NCBI GenBank assembly: GCA_026874595.1
Contig: CM049306.1
Coordinates: forward strand, 47,496,019 to 47,560,018
Length of the DNA stretch: 64,000 bases
Direction: 5' to 3'
Origin: Sipunculus nudus
Taxonomy: Eukaryota; Annelida; Sipuncula; Golfingiida; Sipunculidae
Below the pieces are notes generated by a model, which had not been told where the DNA came from, did no database searches, and saw only the letters and a list, made by a program, of their open reading frames with translations. Both the position numbers and the translations under genes were made by a program. Positions 43,841 through 57,000 of this stretch are shown here, piece by piece (position 1 is the first letter of the stretch; each line of letters opens with the position of its first letter).

Positions 43841-44112
43841 GTAAAGCAAAAATCTAATTTTAATCAAGAAAAACTGACAAATACCTCCTTGGTTTATGTT
43901 TTCACCCTTGTGAATTTGTCTGTTTGCTGATAGTCAGCAGGATAATATGATGACTATACTGAACTTATTTCCATGAATCTAGGAGGGATGAGCCAGAGAT
44001 GACCCCAATACATTTTGGTGTTGATTGACAGAAAGAGGTGTATCCAGCATTATTTTGTCTTGGTGGAGGATGTGCTGTACTGAGAATTCATAAAATAAAG
44101 GCTTTCTGTATA

Positions 44113-44118
44113 TTTATT
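44113..44118 (-). terminator. Candidate poly(A) signal for the IL-17-receptor-like gene
   Basis: AATAAA on the minus strand (TTTATT on +), about 140 bases after the stop codon at 44255. No clear GT-rich downstream element follows, so a more distal site is possible. Confidence 0.35.
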
Positions 44119-44254
44119 TACCCAAACCCTTCTGGTTAATACACAGTTGAACTATGAACAATTTCAACTTGGTGTGATCATATATGTGTTATAGCCTATA
44201 TTATAGCCCATAAAACATGGTAAGCATAAGGCCATTTAGTGAAAGTCAGGATTG

Positions 44255-45081
44255 TCAAGACAGATTATTAATCATTATCAGCTCATCTTCCATTATGGAC
44301 TCTGATGGTTCACTAACTTTGTCAGGTGACAGCATATCAAAGCCAGAGTCTACAGACTGAAACAAACCTGGGGTGCTCTGATAGTGACTAGTTATGACAG
44401 CTAGAGGTACCTGATCGGGGTCATTGGTCCTGTACCCAGAGTCATAATTATCAAAACCATTGTCATTTTTAGACATTGCTGTTTCTCTTGAAATGTCTTT
44501 TTGTGACACTTGTATCGCTCCTGAAGTCTCTATGATGCGCCTTCCATAAGACGTCTTCTCCCAAGATGCTAATGTTATATTATATGGCTCAGGAATCTCT
44601 GATGGTTTATCAAGACCATGAAGTTTACAAAAGAGTTCACTTATTTTGTCCATGAGGAGCAAGGATTGTTCTTCAGGGTTTTGCAACTCTCTAATACAGT
44701 GTAGTTTGTCATTGTTATCAAAATGCACTGTGACCATCTTCGAACTCAGCGGTAGCTGAGACCGCAGCTCTTTAACTGTCATGATGAAAATTTCATCTCC
44801 GATTAGTGAGTGGTTCACTAGACCACCGTGAAGGACTTCTTTGTAAAGATTATACGCTCTCTTTGAGTTAACTAGCATGATCTTGTCACAGCTTATTATC
44901 TGGGTATGCAGCCAGCTTCTATACCTAGTCAGGTCTGTCCATGTGTTGCTGTACTTGGAAGCCTCTGTAACTTGGCACTCACACACACCTTCAAGGAAAC
45001 TGGCGAGCTGAGACACCAGGGATACATGTAGGTCTGACTCAAGGCAGCAGATCAACAGAACGTCTGTTTTCACAATCTCCA
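44255..45081 (-). CDS. IL-17R-like last exon: SEFIR domain and cytoplasmic tail
   Basis: Acceptor TTTTGTTTCAG at the high-coordinate side; TGA stop at 44255-44257. About 275 residues. The SEFIR domain opens VEIVKTDVLLICC, continues LVSQLASFLEGVCECQVTEA and TWTDLTRYRSWLHTQIISCD, then KIMLVNSKRAYNLYKEV. These correspond to the first beta strand, the helix that follows, the conserved Trp, and the strand often reading IIVLCS in SEFIR proteins. The tail has PSEIPE (fits the TRAF6 consensus P-x-E-x-x-acidic/aromatic) and two DSG motifs (YDSGYR and VDSGFDML). I take the start at 45081 because it carries the splice acceptor; an upstream in-frame ATG at 45130 lies in the intron. Confidence 0.9.
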
Positions 45082-48000
45082 CTGAAACAAAACAAAAATG
45101 TTTATATGAACTCCCCTTGAATAACCTCAAAACTAGAAGTCCTTTAATTTACATTCATTCCTGGTAACATTCAGTAAAGTTGGTTACAATGAAAAAGAAC
45201 AATACATAACTCATTTTCCTAGACTGTAGATGAACAATGTACATGAAAGCTGGACTAACTCAATGACAAGGAATAGACTTATAGTTCTGGTACCATATTT
45301 TAAACCTGACAAGAAGGCAATATTGGAAGGAACATGTCCAATTTATAATGAATTACACAGCAGAGTATACTTTTGTGAAATTGCTACACTGTTGACTTGT
45401 TAATAGGTAAGCTTAAAGATCATGATTTTCATTTTTGACTTCAGAAGAATAAGTCAACTCCATAAAAGGATGCAAACACACAATGGAAGAATAGTTAGTA
45501 CTAACCTGGTTTCACATACACTAATGGGGCTTCTGAATCTGAAATGAAGTACTGATTTATGAATTATTGAAGCAGAATATGAATTTAACAATGCTTCATG
45601 ATCATTCAAATAATGTAAATATATCAGATTGTGGCTATACAAAAATGCACTCAATAACTTAAGCAAAGCAAGCACAAAGAAAATAAATACAGAAAATAAT
45701 CGAGAAAATTAAGATTATCATATTATCTCTTCCTTTAGAACAACATTTTTGTTCATATGTTTGAAAAACACATTTTAGCTAGTATTATGCAATTATATTT
45801 TCATACTTATAATATATAAAATAAATGATAATTGTATCTTTAAATTTCACATAAGTAAAAAAAGGATTTCAATATTTTCAGGGTCAGACACTATGTAATA
45901 ATTCTGATAGTAAAATATGGTTGATCATCACATGAAATATTAGAAATTTATAATTTCAATTCTACAATTCAGAATAATTTAACTTACTTGTAATACTACT
46001 GATTTCAGATATTTGTGAATCTGTAAAGAAAATATGCCATGAATACTTTTATGATTTATAATTTAAAGTTATGTGCTCATTAAACATGAAAATTTGTTTT
46101 AAAATGAATTATTCATTCATAAGAATATGTACTGATACTATAAACATTTGTAAAAAAAGAGAAAAAAATAAACCAGTGCTAAGTGGAAGCAGACACTTAA
46201 CAGACCCAATGCACCCTCCTCAGCATGCCTGTTATCAACATGTCATCATGGATCAGTTGTCACATTTTTTGTTTTCCCATAAAGACTATATTGTCAGTTG
46301 CTCCTGTTTATTTACAACCTAAAGTTCTGTGTCCAATGTAAAAAGCAAAAAAAAGGAGGGTGGGAATGCAAATTAATGTTTATATTCTTTGGTACCGACC
46401 AAAAGAAGCAAGATGCAATCCAACACTTGATGCAATATCAAAATACAAAAAAAAGCAAAACAAAAGAAATACAAAACTTTGTTCAAAACCAAGCCATAAG
46501 TTGCAACCAAAATGCCAAGGTAAGCTAGTTCTTTTTCTTGTATACAGATGGCAGCACAGGATTGTCCTTCAATTTTATTAACATTTATTCATTGGTACAT
46601 TTCTATGTGTCAGGCCTTGTCTTTGTGTTGATTTACATTAAAACCTTGTATCACACACAAAGGTGTGGGACATGTAAATAGATATTCATAATTATGACAT
46701 TTGACATTATGTTCATTTTGTTCATTTGGCAAACAAAACAAGGTACATGTTTTCCAATTCATATCAGTAGTAGAATGCACAAATTCAGTAGTTCAGGTAA
46801 ACAGTAATTTAAAGGTTAATGTAGAATATTTCAAAAGAATATATGAAATAAACTCATTAAAATTAGTCTGTTTCTATATGTTTGCATGACCCCAAAATAT
46901 TCAAACAAATTTTGTATAAAAGATTAGCAAAATCAGTGATAAAAATAATACATTGAAAATATGTATCCATCATTAGCAAAGCATCAGCAACATAGATTTT
47001 TATTGTATATGCACAAAAATGCATCACTTGCTCAAATCTGCAAAAGAATTATGCAAAAAAGCACTGCCTATATCTGTATTGTATATATATTTCACCACCC
47101 AGTGTCCAGCTGTTTCAGGGAATAATTTACAGAGAAAAGTTTAGATCTAAATATTCTGCAAATGGTTGGGCATTCTTACAGATTAAAAGTATCCCCTGAA
47201 ATATTACTTTCATAATACAGAGCTTGGTCAAAAAAATAAACACCAAAGAAATAAAACCCTTTGTTCATTTAATTTATCCACTGGTTTATATATGTGACTT
47301 GTTTAGAGTGTCCATAAGATTTTAAAGCAACATGACAAAATGGTTGGCATTTTGAATAATATAAATCTTTGTTAAATTTTTATGTAAATTCTTATTATGC
47401 AATCAACCCTGCCACAGATGAGCATTTTACCACTTTCCTCAACAGCATTTTATTCATAAAATGTGATCATACCACCCTCTGTAAAGTGGATTTCATATGA
47501 CATTATTCTGTCAGCTTAGTCTTTGTTCCGCTTAAGGTCTCCTTTTCCCACTGGTACAATATGTCTTTTAATATTTTGCAAATTATTCTCTGAAACAGGT
47601 GAATATAAAAATCATAACAGTCCAGAAAGCAGACAGCCACTGTTTTAAGCAAATTTACATGGAGTGATGATAAATTATTAATCACAAAATATAACCTACC
47701 AGGTTTTTGTGGAGGCCTGTGATTTCTCTTACGACGGAATATGATGATGCTCGTCAAGCCAATCACCACCAGCATGATTGGTATCAGGATGGAAGATATG
47801 ATGATCAATGTTTGGTTAGCTGGGTCCCCGGGAAGCTTAACTGTGGTGGTGCTAACTGACTTGGTGGCTAAAGTACTTGTTGTTCCTGATCCTACCTCAC
47901 CTGTAAGATCAAGGTAAACGAGATTTAAAGTTAAAGATGTCACCACCGTACAACTGCAGATACAAGAGGCAAACACAACCAGAGAACCAGGGGTCTTACA

Positions 48001-51000
48001 CTCACTCTTATGAAGTACTGTGCAAGTTCAGTTGAGAAAAATAACATTAACTGGTCAGGTAAAGTGGAAAATACCTTTCCCTTTGCGTAAAAGCAGGCAA
48101 AAATAGGTAGCTCTGCAAAATATGTGTGCTTGTAATTACTTTGTTGACTCATCATACTTATGATATGAATATAAAATATGATACTGACATCTGCAACCAC
48201 TTCTCAGAAATATGGTAACAGACAATGTAAAATTGATGAAAATACAGAGAAATTTTAATACATAATGGTCAGTACCACATGAAGTAAAAACAATCCTATT
48301 TCAAGTTAATCCCGATTTCCAAGGGTCCCTTCTTTTAAAAGACACAGTGGATTGTTTTAATGCTGGACTTCATTTGAATCAGTCCCTTGTATCAGACCTC
48401 TGACCCCATAAATATATCTCATTAAAATCTAGTATAGTGCTCTTTCAAATGGTTCATTTTTTTTATAATCTGAAATTACAAAATAAACAAAAAAATAATC
48501 AAAATATTATAATTTTAAAAGACCTAAATTTAAGTACTGACACTTTTTCTTAACATTGCAAATACTATCTTGCAAAGTTTTAAATTTATCTTAACCAAAT
48601 AACTGTAAGTAAATAGAAATCTTTAGAAATGAAAATAAATGTGCAACATGTTCAGCTTCAGGAAATCCATCCAAATGAGCGAGTTATAGGTGACAATTAA
48701 TCTGGAGTGGTACCTAGTGGCCCTCTGAACAGTAAAGAGTGACTTACGGTGAACTGTGAAGGGACCTGTGCGGTGGACAACACAGCCGGTATTACACTGG
48801 TCTCCAGGCTGGTCACACTCAGGTGACCATGTGGACTTGCACACACAGGAACAACTCCATTTATGATCTTTCGGGTACATCTGAAATTGATAAAATCCTC
48901 ATATAAATGAAAAATTTGTCAGAAACAGTACACCATTTGGACCACTTGTTAATTTTGGTTTTCAGTAGAAATTTATCAGTTTTGAGCTCACACTGCTTGG
49001 ACATTGGTTTCAGGTACACGAAATAAAATTCAATAAAAGTTTGATAAAGTACGTCATTTTATCAAAAACCTATAATAAAAACTAAAAATGAAATTGCTCT
49101 GCCAGCAGTGGTATCTGAATAAAAGTGTCTGAGAAACACTCATTTCTCTGTGGCCTAATTTATCTTTGTATTACAAGAGAAACAGAAATAAATACAAAAG
49201 TAAACCTGTCAGCAGTTAAATGTTTTATCAGTGGGACATCTAATGAGAACTGTGTTGAACTGTATTAACATTTATTTCATACTTACATATATTTCATAGG
49301 TTCCAGATTCAACATCTCTAAAGGAATGTGCCATCATGTCTCCCGGTGAACATAGGGCAGTGTTTGGCAGACCAGTAGCTCTGAGAAGCACCTCTTTTTC
49401 CTGTCCTGCCAACCTTTTCAGCACCAACATGTATGAAGTGAAGTTATACACACGGGCTGCTTGCCTGAAGGACACATTAACTGTTGCTGTTTTGTTGTCC
49501 ACTGTATATGAAACATGGCTACTCCAATATCTTGGCACAGGAAGAGACATATCTGAAAAAATTTCAAAATGTAAGAACCATTGCTTTATATTCAAGATTT
49601 TTATGATTTTGCTTGACACATACATAAGGAAAATGTATAAACCTGATAACAAGATGACCAGAGGTCACGCGCTTGCCGGAAATGGAAATGATAGAGACAG
49701 ATAGACAGAGAGTACATGTAGAAACAGTCATATGAATGAGCAACATTGTGGGGGCAGCAGAAATGGATAATATGTTTATTTATGCATGCTGACCTTTAAC
49801 AGCTGCATATCTTTCTAGTGTAAAAGGGACCAAGTTCAAAATTTTTTCATGAAATCCCGTTAATCTCGTTTGACAAGAAGCAGTGAGACGTTTTCAGGTT
49901 TGTCATGTCAAGCTGGCCAAATGATATGAAATGCCGAAAACTAGACCTGTCTAGCTATAAAAGCCGCTGAGTTATAAGCATTTGCATGAAATCTCGTGTT
50001 TTCTCGTTTGACGGGAAATGGTGCGAGCTTTGGCGAGATTTCCAGTTTTGTCATGTCAGGTTTGTCAAATATTACAAAATGCCGGAAACTAGACCTGTCT
50101 AGCTGTAAAAGTCGCAGAGTTATTAGCATTGTTTTTTTCTCGCTTGACGAGATATAGTACGAGATTTGGCAAGACGAGCAGTTTTATTATGTCAAGACGG
50201 CCAAACGTTACAAAATGGCAAAAACTAGATCCATCTAGCTGTAAAAGTCGCCAAGTTATAAGCATTTACGTGTACTCTCGTGCTTTCTCGTTTGACGAGA
50301 TATGGTGCAGGATTTGGCCAGTCTTGTAGATTTGTCATATCAAACTCTCTAAATGTTATGAAATGGCGAAAACTACATCTGTCTAGCTGTAAAAGTCGCC
50401 GAGTTATTAGCATTTCTGTGAAATCTCCTTTTTTATCGTTTGACGAGATATGGTGCGAGATTTGGCCAGTCTTGCAGGTTTGTCATGTCAAGCCGTCCAA
50501 ATGTTAATGAATGCCAAAAACTAGACCTGTCTAGCCGTGAAAGTCGCCGACTTATATGCATTTCTGTGAAATCTCGTTTTTCCACATTTGACCAGATATA
50601 GTGCGAGATTTCCCCAAGTATCGCAGTTTTACTATGTCAAGTTGGCCAAATGTTACCAAATGCCAAAAACTAGACCTGAGTAGCTGTAAAAGTCGCCTAG
50701 TTATAAGCATTTCCATGATATCTCATTTTTTTCTCCCTTGACGAGATATGGTGCGAGATTTGGCCTGATTTCTTTTCTGGCGTGTCAAGTTGGTCATATG
50801 TTATGAAATGCCAAAAACTAGACCTGTGTAGCTATAAAAATCGCCGAGTTATAAGCATTTCCGTGAAATCTCGTTTTTTCTCGTTTGACGATAAACCGAG
50901 CGAAATTTGACGAGACTTGCAATTGAATGACTTAGAACCAAGGGGAAGCAGCCTTATGCAAAAAACTAGACCCTTGAAACATAAATATTAACCAACTAGA

Positions 51001-54000
51001 AGCCAAAAACTGCATATTTTCAGATCGTCAAGTTTAACCCACAAATTTGGTAACCATGGTAACGGCAGCACAAAGCTACATGTGCGGAGGAATAAGCCAA
51101 TGTTCCTAGTTTAAGATACAACAATAAAAATTGTGCCATGTTTAAAATTATTTTAGATATTGCAGAAAAATGATATGTTACAGTGTTTCAGGTACCACGC
51201 CCCCTGGTGGCTATTTCCAAAAAATGAAAAACTGATTTCGAGATATTTATAAATAACACAAAATATATCAATTTCAAAGCCATTGTTAAAAAAATGCAAC
51301 CTGTAGGTCATATTTAATTAAAAACACGAAGACTCTCGTTTGACGAGAAATGGTGCGAGATTTGGGGAGACTTTCAGTTTTATCATGTCAAGCTGCCTAT
51401 AAGGTACATAATGACCAAAACCAGACGTCTGTAGCTTAAAAATTGACAAAGTTACAAAAAATGGTTGTGTTATTTCCAATTTCCATGAATTTTGCCCAAA
51501 AATGTAACCATGGTAATGGCAAATTTAAGTAAGCTACATGTCAAAAGAAAGGCCAGGTGATGACGAAAAAAATGAGCTATTGCAGAAGTGGATAAGCCTA
51601 TTTATGGCGAAGTTATAGTGCAAAAACCGTTAACCATACCTGTCGTGACCTTGACCCTTGACCTTGGAGCAATGTTGACAAAAAACAATAGGACACCTAG
51701 AAATCGGTTTGTCAATCAAGCCTGTAAGTTTCAAGTTGATTGATGCAAAAGTGTGGCCTGGAGAGTCGTGACAAACAAACAAACAAAAAAAGTTTTACCC
51801 AAAAAATAGAGAAATCTGGCAATAGCGCACTTTTTCACCTATGCGCAAAAATAAGCCCATGGACTCTAGTTTAAGGTGCTGTGATGGAAATGGCCCAATG
51901 TTTAATAGTTGTGGAGGTATAGCACCAAAACAAATTTTCATGTTTTTTCATCTGCAACGCCCCCTGGCGGTCATTTCCAAAATCTGAAAAAACAATTTCG
52001 AGATATTCTTATGTTACATAAAATATCTCAGAATCAGGGCGATTGCTGCAAATTTGAAAAATATCATGAAATTCCATGATTTCTCCCAAAAAAAATGTAA
52101 CCATGGTAACGGCAAATTTAAGTAAGCTACATGTCATAAGAAAGGCCAGGTAATGACGAAAAAAAATTAGCTATTGCAGAAGTGGATAAGCCTATTTATG
52201 GCGAAGTTATAGTGCAAAAACTGTTAACCATACCTGTCGTGACCTTGACCCTTGACCTTGGAGCAATGTTGACCAAAAACAATAGGGCACCTAGAAATCG
52301 GTTTGTCAATCAAGCCTGTAAGTTTCAAGTTGATTGATGCAAAAGTGTGGCCTGGAGAGTCGTGACAAACAAAGCAACAAAACATACGCAACTGACGAAC
52401 ATGCTTGCCGAAATCGAAGATTTCCGGCAAGCAACAAACTGAACTGAATCATTGTGCATTAGTTTTTATATATGTCCTTTTTCTCTAGCAAGTGTGACAC
52501 TATCTTTACACATGGTCAAGTTGCACTTTGATTATGATTAGCATACTGCCCCCTTTTGGCAAGCAGCATTTGAGTCAAACATATGCATAGAATTTCTTCA
52601 TATTATGACATTCTGTAATTAGTGAAATTCAATTCTTCCCAAAATAAGTTCATGATAACCTACTTTGTCATGTTGGACCAGCCCTGATCACTTTATTGAC
52701 TGATACCTGATGAAGCTTTCTTGGCTTTTTTAATTTATTAATATTCCTGGCCAGTTCTTGATTCCACCTCTAGATGGAGCCAGAGTTCATATGGTTGTTG
52801 TGATATTATAACTGAACATTCAGCAAAAGTTTATGTATGTTTTTGTTAGTGCCAGATGACTGTGTCCAGGTGGGTCAAACTTACAGCAAGGTCTTTTATA
52901 ACGGTAGAAGGTTCCTGCTGGAGGACCTGTCTCTGGTGCTGGGAGACTGTGCACACTGATGTTGTAATCATCATGGACTGTGATGCAACTATAATTATAT
53001 TGTCTCTGTAATTAAAAAATATTTAGTAAGTATAGGCCATATGAGAGAGCTTACAGGAAAGTGGGATTATACATCAGGGACACTAAATATTGGTTTGGGA
53101 CACACAACTGTTTGGCCCGAGCATCCAAGTGAATGTTAACCCTGCACACTGTAAAGATGGCACATATATTCTGGAATCCTAGAGGTTACCTTACAAAATT
53201 AATTCAATGAATATGTATCAAACCATAACAACTAAGCAATATGTGGTGTCACTGGGCAGGTTTATCATACACACAAACAAACTTCCATCAGCATGATGCC
53301 ACCTTTCACCAAACACACATGCAGCATGCACACTGTGTGGTTTCATCATTAAATGTGATGTCATGTGGTTGCACTCTTAAGATCCCCTGATATAACCCCA
53401 AGTGGTAAAATTTATGCTACCAAAACCCAGGTAAACACTCATTCTGTGATTTTTTAACCACTGAAAACACCAAACTTTATAAACACTTTGAGATGTTCAC
53501 ACCAAGACCCATACATCATACTTTCAATCAAATCCAATGCAATTGTTCACATCCTGACTTGCATGACAAATTTCAATGAAATCCATTGATTTGTTCTTAA
53601 AATATCTTGCAGAGACACACAGAATTGGCCAAAAATTTCACTCTGCTTTAAGTTATGCTAAATACAGGTATATCCCATCAAAATTACTGTAATATCATCA
53701 CTGAAAATTAAATCAGAATCCAATAGAAATTCACATCTTTTGAAGCGCAATTCATACTGTTGATATATAAAAGTAAATAAAATAACATTATACTGCTCCC
53801 AATATACTGAAAACAAATTATATTTCAAAATACTAGTTGAACCATTTTTTTTACAAACAGGTTACATTAATTCTGAAAGAGTACACCATTAAACACAAAA
53901 TCAATATAGAAATTTTCTTATTTTGAAACATTATGAAAATTAGTGTACCTTCTCATGAACATCATTGTCTGTCCAGTTTGCTTGGGACAAATTGAAGTGA

Positions 54001-57000
54001 TAACATCTGAAGTTTTTATCACCATCCAAAACAAGATTAAACCCAGTCACCTGTCTAGCTGATGCTACAACATAATAAGATTGCAAAACATGGGTACTGT
54101 TGAAAGACTTAACCCTGCTGTAAATCTTCCATGCTTTATCATAAAATCCATGGAAAATACCTTAAAAAAAAAACATGGAAATCCATGGAAACACATAATA
54201 AAACCATGGATGTCCATGCTTTACTAAAACACAAACCATGGAATATTTGTAAATTGCCCATGGTATACCAAGGACACCACAGAAGTAATTCATTGCCATG
54301 TAAAATCATGGAAATCATAACAAAACTACAGATTTCCATGCTTAATTGAACACTAACCATGGAATGGAAACTAACCATGGAATATTTGTAAATTGTCCTT
54401 AGTATTACCAATTAATTCCATGGTGTTACCCCATGAAAAATTTGCACCCACTGGTCCGTGCTTCAGAATTAAAGACAGCTTGGAAATCATGAAAATATGT
54501 TGAAATTTTCCATTGTGTTGCACCACGGAAAATTAGCACCCACTGGTCCTTGCTTGTCCATGCTTCAGAATTAAAGACAGCATCAAAACCATGGAAAATA
54601 TTTTAAAATTTTCCATGGTGTCACACCATGGGAAATTGGCACCCCCTGGTCCATGCTTGTCTGTGCTTCAAAGACAGAACTAAGGCAAGCATGGACAAGT
54701 ATGCACCATGGTGTGCCAATTTTCCGTGGTGCTATTCCATGGAACTTATCATAAGTTTTCCATGGTAGAATCCCCATATTTTTTTAAGAAGAGTGCCTCA
54801 AAATGTCCACTTTTTTGTTGTATTTTTAAAATGTTCTCAGTTTGGGAGGGGGATACCCCTCCCATACCCTCCCCCGTGTACCTGTAATTGCCTTTATAAA
54901 AACACCAGGGCTCTTGATTTTATTCTTATGGGTTAACTAAAATTATATTTATATTTTTCATAGGTTGAAAATATATTATTTATACTACAAATAATAATAA
55001 TAATATATACCCAAAAAATTATATGATATTATAACTTAATTTTCCTTAATAAGCATGAACCGCTAATCCAGTAATAGCGCCCCCCTGTTCTCAATTTTCT
55101 GGACCCACCACTGTAATTCTGCTTGTTTCATATTTGCATTAAAATATACAAATTCAGTGATGTTTAAATCCATCGGTACATTTAAAACATCATATTGTGT
55201 TATCATAGAATGTTAAAATGTTCAATACACTGAATATAAAGTTTCAAGATCTGCCCAGATTTTTGTAAACAGAGTGCACAGTGGCTGAGAAAGGTGTCAA
55301 ATAGGTAGGGAAATGCTATCCTTTCCTATAGGCTTAGTATATATTGCTGTATACTGTTCTGTATACTGTTCATTTACTTCATAAATATAACACAGTAGAT
55401 TCCAGGCATGACTGGATACATCACATGTGAGGACAACATGGTTAACAGTATTCAGGAAAATGTAACAACAAAGTGAAAAAGATCATGTATGGATAAGGCC
55501 AAAAAAAATTAAAAGGTATGGTTCTCAGGCACCGCCCTCATCAAATTTAACCCCCCTCCCCCAGCATAAAAAAATTAATTTAGATTTTCATCTTTCAAGA
55601 AGATAAAATAAAACAATTTTGATCAGATTTCCTTTGTTATGTAGTGCTTTAATCTGTTTACCATTAAAAATCTCTTATTTTCATGCTTTTCCCTGATCAA
55701 ATTACATTTTAATCAAAACATACAAAAAAGGGGAAAAAATAAAATATCACCCCTACTAGTTTCTGAAAAAAAGTGCCTGAAAACCATACTTTTTTTTTGC
55801 CTTACTGCTCTATCATATTATAATAATAGGCAACCAGTTTGACTGCAACAAAGCATCAGACATTAAAAAATATAACCAGCACAGTTATGAAAAGGAAAAT
55901 AGGGGTAAATATATAACCTGATCTCCTGGATCTGCTACTACTGTGTACACACAATAGCACAGGTTAAATCATGTGATTCATACTGTTGTTCTGTCACAGG
56001 CCCTTGAAATCATTAGTAACACATGTTTATGATCTCACAGTCACATGTTATCTGTAAATAATTAAAAGATGTGAAAAGGAAGACCTTAAGTTCCTGTCAA
56101 TTTATTATATCAATTTTCCCACTGCCACAGAAGTGACACAAACTAACTTTTTCTGTATAGGATATAGTATATTAGATATAATTGGATGGAAAATTTTATC
56201 AACACACTATAAACTGGCTTTATTACCATTAACTTTTAATATCATGCTGTTGAATCTGTAGAATAGAGTTTGGGAAAGTCATGCCAGGTGGAGTTGTCCT
56301 ATCAAACTTCAAGAAGATGATGAAATATCAGAAGAGCTCTCACTTGGGTTAGTGAACCATGCCTTAAATATCTTGGCTTTCCAAGGTGACCTGTGACAGC
56401 TTGGCTGAACCAGGAGGTCTGATTGGAAAGCCTGTCTGTCATGGCAGGAATGAACAGTTTCCAAAGCTTCATTCCACAATATAAACAAGACACTACAAAT
56501 GGTGCATAATGGTGCTCCCTTCACATATCTTATGACCTCTGACCTCATTAAATATGCATGAATTTTGCAGAGAATTAAAAATTCAGGTGAGAAACTGTAT
56601 TGGTTAATATTTATAATGAGTTTCATATATATCCATAAGATTTTGGTAAGTCATCACCGGTCCCCCTAAGTCCTGTGACCTCTAACTTTATTAAATATGC
56701 ATGGATTTTACCCAGAATCAAACTTAGACTATATATTGGTTAATTTTTCTGTTGAGTTTCATCAAAATCCAACATAATCCTAAAAAGTTATTGTAACAAC
56801 ATCAGAAAGCAGCCTAATGACCTCTGACCTCATTTAATATGTGCAATTTTGCCAATATTCAGGTGAAATAATCTATTGGTAAGTAGTTATGGTGAATTTC
56901 GTGTAAGTTATCATTGCTACACTAAAAGTTAATGGATGGAAACAGACAGATGGACGGACCATGGGTATACCATAATAAGTCCCATCATAGAGGGACATAT

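Larger units (their letters stand above)
41121..44112. other. Intergenic region between the two convergent genes
   Basis: No gene recognised. It contains a degenerate GTGTGGGCA-type repeat array (41440-41890), a GC-rich near-palindrome at 42822-42841, and a Tigger-like terminal fragment at about 43768-43840. A second minus-strand AATAAA (TTTATT at 42213-42218 on the + strand) could end a longer receptor transcript. Confidence 0.5.
49671..52432. mobile_element. 2.76-kb element with 13-base terminal inverted repeats and internal 148-base array
   Basis: GCTTGCCGGAAAT at 49671-49683 is exactly inverted as ATTTCCGGCAAGC at 52420-52432. The right end is itself a hairpin (52403-52432). Inside, about 49840-50940 is an array of roughly 148-base monomers (separate entry), followed by a region with a near-identical 285-base direct duplication (51506-51790 and 52097-52380). 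No transposase frame is visible, so it is non-autonomous. No clear target-site duplication was seen. It sits in the intron between two receptor ectodomain exons, close to the 49287-49552 exon. Confidence 0.72.

Noticed and set aside
45082-45130. ATG at 45130 as the start of the SEFIR protein
   Set aside because: A strong acceptor (TTTTGTTTCAG) lies between it and the domain, and upstream exons join in phase with a transmembrane segment, so this stretch is intron.
49840-50940. CRISPR-like regular repeats
   Set aside because: Units are about 148 bases, contiguous and diverged throughout, without short identical repeats and unique spacers, and the genome is eukaryotic.
54139-54411. 90-codon minus-strand open frame
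   Set aside because: It consists of the CCATGG repeat block; recurring Met/Pro/Trp-Ser words come from the repeat.
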